DNA of 64,000 nucleotides. Origin: Chthoniobacteraceae bacterium (GTDB taxonomy: Bacteria; Verrucomicrobiota; Verrucomicrobiia; Chthoniobacterales; Chthoniobacteraceae). Where the stretch lies: positions 1 through 64,000 of the forward strand of contig CANFTB010000010.1 in the NCBI GenBank assembly GCA_947449735.1. The letters run 5' to 3'. The notes below the pieces were generated by a model. The model did no database searches and had not been told where the DNA came from. It was given only the letters and a program-made list of their open reading frames with translations. A program made the translations under genes and the position numbers. Below, one piece after another: positions 27,982 through 37,619 of the stretch; position 1 is the first letter of the stretch, and every line of letters begins with the position of its first letter.

Positions 27982-29199
27982 TCAGTTTGAAGGTGGCAAT
28001 TCCTGATTATGAGCCATTGTCGCATTCAGGCTTTTGATCTCGAAGTCGCCAAAGACAACCCCGTGGGCCAAGGCCTCGTTTCCAGCTGCGCCGGGGTATG
28101 GCAGCATTGGCAGAACCTCAAACACGCAAGCATGCTCGCACTGGTCGAGAAAGCCCGAAGCGCATACATAAATATCCACCCTATATTCCCCGGGCTTGAG
28201 CCAGGGAGTTTGAATCTTGAATTCAAAATCCATGCATGGCCCTGCTTGAAACCACTGACCCAAGAGCCGCGAATCGCACTGTGTGATAATATTTCCTGTC
28301 GCGTCTACCAGGTGGATCGACAGGAAAAAAGGACCGCAAAAACCCTTCTGATTCTGAATGGTAAACAAGATCCGCTTGGCCTCGGCGCACTCATACAGCG
28401 ATTGTGCACTCGAAGCGCTGCTGACCCGCATTTCTCCAGAACCCGGCCGCCTGCCCGCAGTGAGGTCCTTCTGCATCGGCTTTGCCAGGCTCGACATGTA
28501 ACACTCAATTCCGCGCTGCACACCGCCATCGTGAATGAGCCTCCCCCCCTCCAGAACTAGCAGCCTGCTGCAAAGCGCGGCAACCGACTGCAGGTGGTGG
28601 CTCACAAACAAGATCGTACGCCCGCTGTCCGCCACATCCCGTATTTTTCCAAGGCAGCGCTTTTGAAACTCCGAATCACCGACGGCCAGCACTTCGTCGA
28701 TCAGGAGAATTTCAGATTTTAAATGCGCAGCCACAGCGAAGGCCAGGCGCACGTACATTCCGCTTGAGTATCGTTTGACTGGAGTGTCCAGGAATTTTTC
28801 CACGCCTGCAAACGCAACGATTGCGTCGAACGCGGAGCGTATTTCGGCACGGCGCATTCCCAGAATCGAACCGTTCAGAAAAATGTTCTCGCGCCCGGTC
28901 AACTCCGGATGAAACCCGGTGCCGACTTCTAGAAGACTCCCCACCCTTCCGTGCAGGTCGGCCTCCCCGTGGCTTGGTGCGGTGATCTGGGTCAGTATTT
29001 TGAGAAGTGTGCTTTTTCCGGCGCCGTTCCGGCCGATGATTCCGACCACTTCGCCCGGACGGATTGCGAAGGAAACATCCTCCAGCGCTTGAAACCGCTG
29101 TTTCGGCAGGCGGCGCCACCAATTATCCTTGGGCCCTGAAATGAAGTAATGTTTTCCGAGGCCTCGGGCCTCAATGGCTGGCAGTGTGCTAGAGTACAT
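27982..29199 (-). CDS. wzt: ABC polysaccharide exporter ATP-binding subunit with C-terminal glycan-binding domain (Wzt)
   Basis: Wzt powers export of a finished lipid-linked O-antigen across the inner membrane. The 405-residue protein has Walker A (GIIGRNGAGKST), signature (YSSGMYVRLAFAVAAHL) and Walker B (ILLIDEVLAVGD) in its first 240 residues. The extra C-terminal part (about 270-405, beta-rich, with FFLSIHLVDATGN and WLKPGEYRVDIYV) matches the Wzt carbohydrate-binding domain that reads the chain end before export. This indicates an O9a-like system whose glycan may carry a terminal modification. It overlaps the permease gene by 11 bp. Confidence 0.93.
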   Translation of the reverse strand: MYSSTLPAIEARGLGKHYFISGPKDNWWRRLPKQRFQALEDVSFAIRPGEVVGIIGRNGAGKSTLLKILTQITAPSHGEADLHGRVGSLLEVGTGFHPELTGRENIFLNGSILGMRRAEIRSAFDAIVAFAGVEKFLDTPVKRYSSGMYVRLAFAVAAHLKSEILLIDEVLAVGDSEFQKRCLGKIRDVADSGRTILFVSHHLQSVAALCSRLLVLEGGRLIHDGGVQRGIECYMSSLAKPMQKDLTAGRRPGSGEMRVSSASSAQSLYECAEAKRILFTIQNQKGFCGPFFLSIHLVDATGNIITQCDSRLLGQWFQAGPCMDFEFKIQTPWLKPGEYRVDIYVCASGFLDQCEHACVFEVLPMLPYPGAAGNEALAHGVVFGDFEIKSLNATMAHNQELPPSN

Positions 29200-30148
29200 C
29201 GGCGAAGCTCCTTTCCATGCGGCGAAAAACCAAGATTCCCGCCATCAGCAGACCCAGACTGACCCCTGCAGCGTACAGGCCCCACTGCCAAGGGACGGAT
29301 TCGGCTCCAAGCAAGGCGGACCGTGATCCCTCCATCACCCATGCGAGGGGGTTCCATTCAAAGGCCTTTTGAAACGCAACAGGTACGGCGGACCTCCCAT
29401 AAGCGACCGGGCTTGCGTACATCAAGAAAGTCAAAAGCATCGGTAGTGCGTGCTGAATATCTCTGAAGCGGGTCATCAGAGCCGCGCAGAGCAACCCCGC
29501 TCCGGTTGCGGAGGCGAGTGCGCAGGCCAGCCAGAGGGGAATGGCACTGAGAGCAAACCAGTCAGGACGCCAGCCGGACACAAGACCGGCAACGACAAAA
29601 ACACCTAGCCCAATCAAAAAGTCGACCAACGTTGAAAGCAGCGTGGAAAGCGGCAGTAAAAGTCTGGGAAAGTATACCTTGGAGACCAGCGCAGCGTTTC
29701 CTAACAGGGCCATGCTCGACTTGCTAAGGCTCGATTGGAAGGCGTTCCAAACCAGCAGGCCGGCCAGTGAGAAGAGGAAATAATTATGCTTCCCGGTCCC
29801 GAACCCGGCGACGGTTCCAAATACAAAGCTGAAAACACCAGCACCGGCCACGGGTTGGAACACAACCCAAACAACACCGAGCGCAGTCTGCCTGTAGCGA
29901 AGTCGCAAATCTCTTGCCGCAAGCGTCCAGAGCAAATCCCGGTAGTGCCAGAGTTCGCGCAAGTCCAACCAAGTCCACTGGGAAGTGGGACGGATTCTGA
30001 CCACCGGTCCTTGTTCACGACCGGAGGGAACGCCTGGGCTAGGCCCATTTGGAGATGCCAAACGCGCTCCATCGGGAGCATCGCCCAGTCCCCCCCGAAA
30101 TTTGCGCACCCACAAAGCGCCTGTCGTGTGAAAATATGTTTGCTCCAT
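29189..30148 (-). CDS. wzm: ABC polysaccharide exporter permease (Wzm, ABC-2 type)
   Basis: The 319-residue permease has about six membrane helices and the ABC-2 signature LWTLAARDLRLRYRQTALGV followed by WVVFQPVAGAGVFSFVFG. It forms the membrane channel for the polysaccharide with the Wzt ATPase, whose start it overlaps. The ATG at 30148 (MEQTYFHTTG) has a purine-rich GGGGGAG just upstream; the longer frame to 30367 adds Arg-rich residues without homology. It is the first gene of the glycan operon. Confidence 0.92.
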   Translation of the reverse strand: MEQTYFHTTGALWVRKFRGGLGDAPDGARLASPNGPSPGVPSGREQGPVVRIRPTSQWTWLDLRELWHYRDLLWTLAARDLRLRYRQTALGVVWVVFQPVAGAGVFSFVFGTVAGFGTGKHNYFLFSLAGLLVWNAFQSSLSKSSMALLGNAALVSKVYFPRLLLPLSTLLSTLVDFLIGLGVFVVAGLVSGWRPDWFALSAIPLWLACALASATGAGLLCAALMTRFRDIQHALPMLLTFLMYASPVAYGRSAVPVAFQKAFEWNPLAWVMEGSRSALLGAESVPWQWGLYAAGVSLGLLMAGILVFRRMERSFADVL

Positions 30149-30813
30149 GCTCCCCCTTGCTTTGCGGCGCCAACCCGGGGCCGCATCCTGCCTTTGCAAC
30201 GCCCCGCATGGGCGTATTCCACTTGCCGCAGCCTGAACCCGCGAACCGGCATCAGTCTGATTTCTCTCACCGGACGCACTGCGTCCCCGCACAAGACTAC
30301 GTACCAGGGGACCGCTCCGGATGTGTTCTGCTTCCACAAGCGCCACTGGGTCGCTGGGGACAACCATGAACGGTTGCAGAGGTCGCTACATCGTTGGGAA
30401 CTTCAGACTACCCGCTTCCGTACCCCCATGGTGCATTACACCTTTGTCCTCGGACCTCAGCATCTCGGAGCCAGACGCTTCACGCGCCTGTGTGGTGTAA
30501 AACGCGCCTCTCTCTGAGTTCAGACACCTTCAACTCACGGGCCGAAACCGTAAACGCTAAGGTGTCCCCTAATGGTGCGCTCCCAAGAGGACAGAAACCC
30601 CAAGGGTTCGCGAAGTCCGACACGAAAATGCGCGCACCCCGCGGCAAAGCCGTCTTCTGTTGCCCGCCTTGGCACAGTGGCCTTGCTGGCTAAGGGATGG
30701 TATCCAAGGTGCTCTCCGAACAATTTGAATCAGAGCGAATACCTCCTGTCCGTTTGGGGTAATCCTCCTGGAGTGGCGCCGAATTTTGAGCTAGCAGCCC
30801 ACGAGCCTAATGG
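30149..30813. other. Non-coding gap of 665 bp upstream of the polysaccharide operon
   Basis: No convincing gene is visible. The region must hold the promoter of the wzm-led operon on the minus strand. It contains an 8-bp perfect inverted repeat, GACACCTT at 30523-30530 and AAGGTGTC at 30559-30566, separated by 28 bases, which could be a regulator site or a leader hairpin. Short plus-strand open frames look random. No JUMPstart/ops element was found. Confidence 0.5.
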
Positions 30814-32094
30814 CTAAGCGATCAAAGCCTTGAGCGGCCCGGTGCTGTCTCCGTGGCGTTCAACCTGCAAGCCGCTGCCCTGAAGCAAGGTCAGCCAGAC
30901 ATTGCAAAGCGGCGTGTCTTTGGTGGCGACAAGGTGCTGGCCAAGTTTAATGCCCGCGCCTCCGCCGGCGATGAACGTTGGGCAGTTGGTGAGGTTGTGA
31001 ACCGAACTCAGATTGCTACCAAAGACCACACTGCAATGGTCGAAAAGACTTGAACCATCGGGTTCTTGAACGGCCTTCAGCTTATCCAAAAGACCGGCGA
31101 GCAACTCGCTGTGCGCGACGTCACGCCGCTGCGACGCCTCCATGCGTTCGCCCGGGCTATAGTGGCTCATGTCGTGCGCGGCGACCTTGACGCCAAGACT
31201 CGAGAGCAGATTTGAGATGGGCAGCCGGTAGGTGAGCACACGACTGCTGTCGGTTTGGAAAGCCGCGACCATCAGATCGTACATGAGTTTGATTTCCTCC
31301 ACTCCCGAGCGAGCGTCCGGGGGTTGAGTCAGGGGCGCCTTCGGCTTCGGCAAGGACTGCCACTGCTCTTCCTTGGCCAGACGCTGTTCGATCTCGCGGA
31401 TACTTTGGAAATATTCCTCGAGCTTATCGGCATCATTTTTGGCAAGGCCGCGTTGGAGGTCCTGCGCCTCGAGCAAAACACCATCGAGCAGACTGCGCTT
31501 CTGAGTCATGCGCAGACGCAACTGATCAAGGGGTACCTGCTCGGCAGAAAACAAACGGTTAAATACAGCGAGCGGAGAATTTATACCCGCAATTGGTTTG
31601 CCTCGATTGTCCCACGCCAGCGAAAGACCAGCCCCGTGCCCCGGACCCGAGAGGTCTTTATCACTACCGTTGAGTTGTAGCGACGCGAAGCGTGTTTCCT
31701 TGCCAAACGCAGCCGCCGCCACCTGATCCGCAGAGATACTGTTGTGGGCGGATGCGCCCGCTTCGTGGGGATTTGCGCCAGTGAGCCAGTAGGTGCTACC
31801 GCCATGAGCATCCTCCGAGTAGCGGTTGCTGAGCCCTTGTATCAGAGTGAAATCCTTTTTGTGACGCGCAAGCGGCGCGAGCCCCTGCGGAAGGGCGAAG
31901 TCCGCGCCGGTCTGTTTAACATCTGGAAACCACGTCTCTTTTGTCACCCCGAAACCCATACCGAGAAACATCATTCTTTTGGGCGGCGCAGCCGGCACCG
32001 CGGCCGCGGCAAAACGGCGAAACCCGAAAGATTCAAGGAAGGGCAGCGCGACGAGCGCAGTGCCCGAGCGCAGAAAGTGGCGGCGTGTGTTCAT
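30814..32094 (-). CDS. DUF1552 protein, Tat-like signal (pair A)
   Basis: This 426-residue exported protein starts with a Tat-like signal (MNTRRHFLRSGTALVALPFL) and follows the DUF1552 pattern: KRMMFLGMGFGVTKETWFP, GANPHEAGASAHNSISADQ, then the helical REIEQRLAKEEQW and DLMVAAFQTDSSRVLTYRLP. DUF1552 proteins are nearly always encoded beside DUF1592-type cytochromes and are assumed to work with them in the periplasm; the reaction is unknown. Here it follows the partner cytochrome after 18 bp. The family is related in shape to DUF1501 and alkaline-phosphatase-like proteins. Confidence 0.92.
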   Translation of the reverse strand: MNTRRHFLRSGTALVALPFLESFGFRRFAAAAVPAAPPKRMMFLGMGFGVTKETWFPDVKQTGADFALPQGLAPLARHKKDFTLIQGLSNRYSEDAHGGSTYWLTGANPHEAGASAHNSISADQVAAAAFGKETRFASLQLNGSDKDLSGPGHGAGLSLAWDNRGKPIAGINSPLAVFNRLFSAEQVPLDQLRLRMTQKRSLLDGVLLEAQDLQRGLAKNDADKLEEYFQSIREIEQRLAKEEQWQSLPKPKAPLTQPPDARSGVEEIKLMYDLMVAAFQTDSSRVLTYRLPISNLLSSLGVKVAAHDMSHYSPGERMEASQRRDVAHSELLAGLLDKLKAVQEPDGSSLFDHCSVVFGSNLSSVHNLTNCPTFIAGGGAGIKLGQHLVATKDTPLCNVWLTLLQGSGLQVERHGDSTGPLKALIA

Positions 32095-32112
32095 GGAGGT
32101 TCGAATGTGAAT

Positions 32113-34815
32113 TTATTTGCTCTGAAACTCTCGGCTTTGGACGAGCGTGTGGATGAAAATGCGGGCAGAGAGGTCCTGCGACTTCGACTCGGAAACCATT
32201 CGATCTACCAGCGCCTCGTCGCTGAAACCGGCGGCATGGCCGAGAGCATACTCCACCAACGCCGTACTCAGGCCGCGCGCAAAATCATCGACCCGCTTGT
32301 GAATGAGATCGCGCAGCACAAAGAAATCACCGAACGCTGCTCCATTGTAAAAAGCGCCGGAGGGGTCGATGAGCCAGCTCTTCTTGCCGAGGCCCGCCCT
32401 TTCATAGGAGTCCTCGGAACGCCACTGACCAGCTGTGTCGAAGTTTTCCAAACCAAACCCGATTGGATCAATGCGACGATGACAGCTTGCGCACTGAGGC
32501 TGTTCCTGATGCATGAGCAAACGCTCGCGGGTAGTGAGAATTTTGTCTTCGAGACGTGTGAGCTGCGGCACGTTGGCGGGAGCCGGCGGCGGCGATTCGT
32601 TGAGGATTTTACGCAACACCCAGGCACCGCGCTCCACGGGACTTGTCTGCTCGCCGTTACTTCCCATCGCGTAGACCGCCGCCATACCCAGCAAACCGCC
32701 ACGCGGCGAATTCTGCGGCAGCTTCACCGGCCGAAAGGCATCACCGACCACACCATCCAAGCCGTAATAAACAGCCAACAAGCCATCGACGACCGCGTAG
32801 TCTGCCTTCAACAACTCACCCACGCTGCGGTTCTCTCGCAGCAGATGCGCGAAGGTCTCGTAGACTTCCAATCGAGCTGCCTCCTTCGTGCTCACATCAA
32901 AAAACGGATACCTCTTCGCGTTAAATCGAAAAAAATCCAGGCGGTCCATGTGCAGCCACTGCTGAAGGAAGGGACGGATGAAGTTGGAAGCCCGCGGATC
33001 ATTGAGTAGCCGATCTGTCTGCTTTTTGAGCACTTCGGCATTTGAGAGCGCTCCGCTGGCTGCGAGTTCGCGCAGTTCGTTGTCCGGCGGTGACCCCCAC
33101 AAGAAGAAACTCAGGCGCGAGGCAAGGTCGCTCGCGGAAATTCGATCAACAGTTTGGATGCTCTGCTGCGCAATTCGAACAGCAGTTGTCGGCTCGTTGA
33201 GGTAAAGAAAACGCGGCGACACCAGCACGAGTGCGAGCACCTCTTTCAACGCAGCGCGATGATCCGCCCCGTGCTGCCGGTGGTCGTCATAGATTGCGAT
33301 CAACCTGTCCAAGAACGGCTCAGACGGCTTTTTGCCGCGGAAGGCCTCTATGCTGAACGCCTCAAAAGCGCTGCGAAGGGCGCCCGCATCTACCTTGGTA
33401 TTTGCGTCACCAAGGACTGGCACGATGGCCCGCATACCAGGTGCAACGGCCTTTACTGGCAGCTTCTCAAGCTCAGCGTAGTCGAGCCAGATGGCAAAGT
33501 CAGGACCCACGCCGTTTTCTGTCGCGCCAAGTCCAAAGCGAACCCACTCGATGGCATCCGCGTCATGCGAGCCGCGCTCACGCAAAAAATAGGAGACCAC
33601 GTTTCCATGGAGGGTGACGGGAATCTCGATGATCTGGGGATTCTCCAGTGTACCCGTCACCATGTGCCGGCTGTCGTGGTTGAAAGGATTTCCCGCCCCA
33701 AGCCCGAACTCAATGAAACGGCGGCGCGCGTCGACTTTGTCGGAAGCCGCAACGCGTAACCGCACCACATAATCCCCGGGGGGACAGTCGTGAGTCGCGA
33801 ACGAAAAGTAGGATTTAACTGCATTGTCTCCGATTGTGAGCCAGACACCCGTGCGGTTCTCGGGCATCGAGAGAAACCACGCTTGATAGGGCACGAGGGC
33901 CCACTGGCCCTGGCCCACATGCAGGGCATGAAAGGCATCCGTGAAACCGTACTCCGTGGGAGATGGCGCACCGGGAATCTTGTCCCACCGGTGGTAGATC
34001 GCCATCGCCTCATTCTTGAGCTCTTTACGGATGGCATCAGCCGCCGCTCGATTCTCCGGCTTCTCGGCAGCCTTATCCACTTCGCGTTTCCAGACCATGA
34101 ACTTGCGATGACCCTCGATCCGCTCTTTCAGCGAATTGGGTATGCTCGAAATACTGTCCTCTCCCTCGAAGCGCTTCTTTAAAACAGTCCCAGCCTTATC
34201 ATGCCGCATGAAGGCCTCGGCCACAGCAGCACGGCCAAAGTCGAGGTACTGCTCCACTTGATCGCCCGAAAGAAAAAGGCTGCTGCCCGTGGTGTCGAAG
34301 TTGTTCGCCATGGTGTCTGCGGGCAGTTCACGCACATCCATGCGCATTCCGAGCAGTGCCTCCAGAGTATTCCCATACTCACGCTGATTAAGGCGTCGCA
34401 TCGTGATGATCCCACGGGAATCGCTCAGATTACGGCGCGCTACAACGACGGCCTTTGAAAGGTCATCGAGAAAGTTTGCCTTGGCATTGGTCGGCAGCTG
34501 CTTTTCTTCCTCGGGCGGCATGTCACCGGAGTTCACTGCGTTCAGTACCTTTTGCCAGCGCTCCGCTGAACGGTTGTCTTTGATCGAGAACCCGAGGTCA
34601 TCGAGACGAAACTTACCCTTTTGTTTTTCCGCGTTGTGACAGGTAAAGCAGTGCTCTTTGAGCAAGGCCAAGTGCTTGTCAGGAAATACAGCCTCTGGCA
34701 CCTCAGTCGACCTCGCCGTGACCTGAGAAAGACCCAAGAGGCCGAACAAGGCTACGACGGCCTTCAAATTTAGAGAATACGAGCGTTGCCAGTAAGAGAC
34801 CGAATGAGAATTCAT
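32113..34815 (-). CDS. DUF1592/DUF1588/DUF1585-type cytochrome c protein (pair A)
   Basis: The 900-residue exported protein has an N-terminal cytochrome c-like domain with haem motif CFTCH near residue 56, then the DUF1587 segment MRRLNQREYGNTLEALLGM, the DUF1592/1595 helices (RLSFFLWGSPPDNELRELAA), the DUF1588 block RGGLLGMAAVYAMGSNGEQT and a second CxxCH in CASCHRRIDPIGFGLENFD. This domain order is the standard one for these large Planctomycetota/Verrucomicrobiota proteins, which probably pass electrons to a membrane acceptor while oxidising an unknown substrate. The signal region is long (about 35 residues). Confidence 0.93.
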   Translation of the reverse strand: MNSHSVSYWQRSYSLNLKAVVALFGLLGLSQVTARSTEVPEAVFPDKHLALLKEHCFTCHNAEKQKGKFRLDDLGFSIKDNRSAERWQKVLNAVNSGDMPPEEEKQLPTNAKANFLDDLSKAVVVARRNLSDSRGIITMRRLNQREYGNTLEALLGMRMDVRELPADTMANNFDTTGSSLFLSGDQVEQYLDFGRAAVAEAFMRHDKAGTVLKKRFEGEDSISSIPNSLKERIEGHRKFMVWKREVDKAAEKPENRAAADAIRKELKNEAMAIYHRWDKIPGAPSPTEYGFTDAFHALHVGQGQWALVPYQAWFLSMPENRTGVWLTIGDNAVKSYFSFATHDCPPGDYVVRLRVAASDKVDARRRFIEFGLGAGNPFNHDSRHMVTGTLENPQIIEIPVTLHGNVVSYFLRERGSHDADAIEWVRFGLGATENGVGPDFAIWLDYAELEKLPVKAVAPGMRAIVPVLGDANTKVDAGALRSAFEAFSIEAFRGKKPSEPFLDRLIAIYDDHRQHGADHRAALKEVLALVLVSPRFLYLNEPTTAVRIAQQSIQTVDRISASDLASRLSFFLWGSPPDNELRELAASGALSNAEVLKKQTDRLLNDPRASNFIRPFLQQWLHMDRLDFFRFNAKRYPFFDVSTKEAARLEVYETFAHLLRENRSVGELLKADYAVVDGLLAVYYGLDGVVGDAFRPVKLPQNSPRGGLLGMAAVYAMGSNGEQTSPVERGAWVLRKILNESPPPAPANVPQLTRLEDKILTTRERLLMHQEQPQCASCHRRIDPIGFGLENFDTAGQWRSEDSYERAGLGKKSWLIDPSGAFYNGAAFGDFFVLRDLIHKRVDDFARGLSTALVEYALGHAAGFSDEALVDRMVSESKSQDLSARIFIHTLVQSREFQSK

Positions 34816-35072
34816 GATTATCAGGCGTCAAAAGCTCGGGCCACTCTCAACATGTACGTAAATCCAGCGCGGCCGGCAATTATTGGCACTAAAATGATTT
34901 TCACCAGCTTCCCAACGCCCCCCGCGCGAGCGGCCAGCACTTAAGCAATCGGGGAAGCTCGGTCCATTGGTCTGCCGCGATTCGGATGACTCAAACAAGC
35001 CGCGTCCCTAGGGCTTTTCTGCTGTCGATCCGGCGCCCCCCGGATGTCTTTGGCCTCAAATCTCAACCTACC

Positions 35073-37619
35073 CTAGCGCGAGCGAAAGATCTCGCTCAGC
35101 AGGCACTCCACCACGAGCGTCTGCATGCCCAGCCCCTGCCCCTTGATCTTCGCGTGCAACTCCCCTAGGACGAAGTCGTCTGAGGCCTCCATGTGCCGAC
35201 CGGTGGCGTATGTCAGAAACTGCCGGACAAGGTTTCGCGTAAATAGATCCTCGCGGGTCTCGCGGATGATTTTCTTAAAGCCGGCAAAATCCTGGTACGT
35301 CTCCCCGGAGGAAAACTCGCCGCTGGCGTCGATTACCGGTGCGGGATTCTTGCCGTTCTTGGGCTTCGGGTAATTGCTCCGCCAGCGCCCGATCGGGTCG
35401 AAGGTTTCCAGACTGAATCCGAGCGGATCGATCTTTCGGTGGCACTCGGCGCAGGTGGCGTCGGCGCGATGCTTCGCCAGGCGATCCCGGATCGTGGTAG
35501 CACCGCTGACGTCCGGTTCAATCGCAGGCACCACGTCCGGCGGCTTGGGCGGGGGTACCCCGAGGATGTTCTCGCTCACCCAGACGCCGCGCGTCACGGG
35601 CGAAGTCTCCACCCCGTTCGCGCTCACGGTCAGGACGCCCGCCATCCCAAGCAACCCGCCTCGTCGGGCATTCCCAGAGAGGCTCACCTTCTGGAATCCG
35701 TCGACCAGCTTGAGCGAGTCCTTCTCTGGAAGCTCGTACAGCTTGGCCAGCTTCTTGTCCACGAACGTGTAATCCGCGTCCAGAAACCTTGCCGCGGACC
35801 CATTGCCGGCCAGCAGGTCCCGGAAAAACACACGCACCTCCGCCTTCATCGACGAGGGGAGGTCCTCCGCGTAGTACGCTCGGTTTGTCTCGCGGGGCGG
35901 CGGCATCCCGCCGAGGTCGCGCAGATTCAGCCACCCGTCGAGGAACCCGTTTACAAAACCGCTGCAGCGCTCGTCGCTGATCATCCGGAGCGCCTGCTTC
36001 CGCAATTCGGACGGCTGCGTGAGCGTCCCGGCCTTCGCCGTGGCGAGCAATGCGTCGTCCGGCGGGCCGGCCCACAGTGCAAAGGAAAGCCGCGACGCCA
36101 GATCATAGGGCCCCAGCGCCTTTGCAGAACCTTCCGTAATTTCGCTCAGATAGAGAAAAGCGGGCGAACACAGAATCAGTTTCACAGCATCCAGCGCCGC
36201 CTGCCGGGGAGTCGCATTGGAGGCGACACGCTTTTCATAAAACACGCAGATCGGCGTGCGGTCGGCCTCCGCAAGAGGGCGCCGGTACGCCTTCTCAGCA
36301 AAGGCGTACAACTGCTCCAGCGCGCGCCCAGACTGGAAGCCCTCCGCTCCAAAAACCGCCCTCTCCTCCACCCGCCCGCCCGGTTCGTGAATGGGCCCGT
36401 GGATTTTGATTTCGCTAATGCGGATATGGGGGAGCTTTCCTTCGTTCAGCAGAAGCGTGCGGCTGACGTCGGACTTTTCCGTGCGACCCTGGAAATCGTC
36501 CTTGTAGCGCTTGTTGATGGTAATCACGGAAGCGCGGGACTCGTAGGGTCCGTTTGGGAAGATGAACCGGGGAGTTTGCCCAGCCTCCAGCCAGACGCTG
36601 AACTTCAACCAAGAGGGCTTGTCGTCCGGAACGGTCGTACTGGCGAGCAGCGGTTCGATGGTCTGGGGATAGTGAATGTGGCCCCGCGTCACGTCGCCGG
36701 GCACGACCCCGAGAATAAAGGGTTCGGAAAAGTCGATTCCGAAGATCGTGGGATCGTAATGCGTGTCCCGGTGCATCGCCTGCGCCTCCACCTCAAGCTC
36801 GTAGATGCCGGACGCCGGCACTCCCTTGAGAAAATCCTCGATGTGCCCGTACCCGCCCTGCCGAGTGTCGGTGTTGGGCTGCTCGTAAAGGTTCAGGTAT
36901 CGGAAGTTGAATGCGGCCTTGTGCGACCCCTCCAGCTCCTCGTACTGGCGGAAGTGGCCGTTGAACCGCCAGTCCATGGGCTCCATCACGGGTTTTCCAA
37001 GACGCATTTCAACGAGCCGGTTCGCCGCCTGAAAGTACTGGTCTACCAGAAATCCGGAGGTCACGAGCGACTGGCCGATCGTGTCCATGTGGTGGCTGGT
37101 TTTTTCCTTCGGAAAATCACCGGTCAGTCCGAGCGTGTCGACCCGCCTTCCCATCAAGACGGCCAAGGTGTTCTCATATTCCCGGCTGGAAAGTCGGCGC
37201 ATGACCGTGCTTGCCCCCGAGCTCGTAAACTTTCCCCGGGCAGCCTCGCTGCCCTCGCGCAGCATCCGGACCATGGCGAGTCGTTCCGCATCGCTCGGCT
37301 GGGCGGCCTTCTTCGGCGGCATTTCCTTAAGAACAATCTGGTCGATCACGTCCTTGGCCGTGATCAGGGCGGCCTCCGATTTGAGCGGCAGCGCGAACGT
37401 TTCAAACTCGCGGTCGCCCTTCTGCACCTTCGCGTCGTGGCACTCGAGGCAGTACTTGCCCAAAAACTCGTTCACCGTTCCCTGCTCTGCCGCGGCGGAG
37501 GACACCACCGGCGGCGCAGACGCGAAAACCCCCACGGCAAGTAGGAACCACGGTAAAACCCTGAAGCGCTCCCCCCTCCATGAGCCCCCCTCCGGGGCAT
37601 GGGTCGGACCGAAACCCAT
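35073..37619 (-). CDS. DUF1592/DUF1588/DUF1585-type cytochrome c protein (pair B)
   Basis: This 848-residue paralogue of the gene at 32113-34815 has a signal segment (FRVLPWFLLAVGVFASAPP), haem motif CLECH, the DUF1587 block MRRLSSREYENTLAVLMGRR, the DUF1592 run SRLSFALWAGPPDDALLATA, RGGLLGMAGVLTVSANGVET and a second haem motif in CAECHRKIDPLGFSLETFD. The start ATG at 37619 shares a base with the partner's stop codon (TGATG); a GTG one codon earlier is also possible. It follows its DUF1552 partner, the reverse of the order in pair A. Confidence 0.93.
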   Translation of the reverse strand: MGFGPTHAPEGGSWRGERFRVLPWFLLAVGVFASAPPVVSSAAAEQGTVNEFLGKYCLECHDAKVQKGDREFETFALPLKSEAALITAKDVIDQIVLKEMPPKKAAQPSDAERLAMVRMLREGSEAARGKFTSSGASTVMRRLSSREYENTLAVLMGRRVDTLGLTGDFPKEKTSHHMDTIGQSLVTSGFLVDQYFQAANRLVEMRLGKPVMEPMDWRFNGHFRQYEELEGSHKAAFNFRYLNLYEQPNTDTRQGGYGHIEDFLKGVPASGIYELEVEAQAMHRDTHYDPTIFGIDFSEPFILGVVPGDVTRGHIHYPQTIEPLLASTTVPDDKPSWLKFSVWLEAGQTPRFIFPNGPYESRASVITINKRYKDDFQGRTEKSDVSRTLLLNEGKLPHIRISEIKIHGPIHEPGGRVEERAVFGAEGFQSGRALEQLYAFAEKAYRRPLAEADRTPICVFYEKRVASNATPRQAALDAVKLILCSPAFLYLSEITEGSAKALGPYDLASRLSFALWAGPPDDALLATAKAGTLTQPSELRKQALRMISDERCSGFVNGFLDGWLNLRDLGGMPPPRETNRAYYAEDLPSSMKAEVRVFFRDLLAGNGSAARFLDADYTFVDKKLAKLYELPEKDSLKLVDGFQKVSLSGNARRGGLLGMAGVLTVSANGVETSPVTRGVWVSENILGVPPPKPPDVVPAIEPDVSGATTIRDRLAKHRADATCAECHRKIDPLGFSLETFDPIGRWRSNYPKPKNGKNPAPVIDASGEFSSGETYQDFAGFKKIIRETREDLFTRNLVRQFLTYATGRHMEASDDFVLGELHAKIKGQGLGMQTLVVECLLSEIFRSR

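Noticed and set aside
35439-37544. 701-codon plus-strand frame antisense to the DUF1592 gene
   Set aside because: Arg/His/Leu-rich shadow without recognisable domains, opposite a gene with clear haem motifs and family blocks; long antisense frames are common at this G+C.
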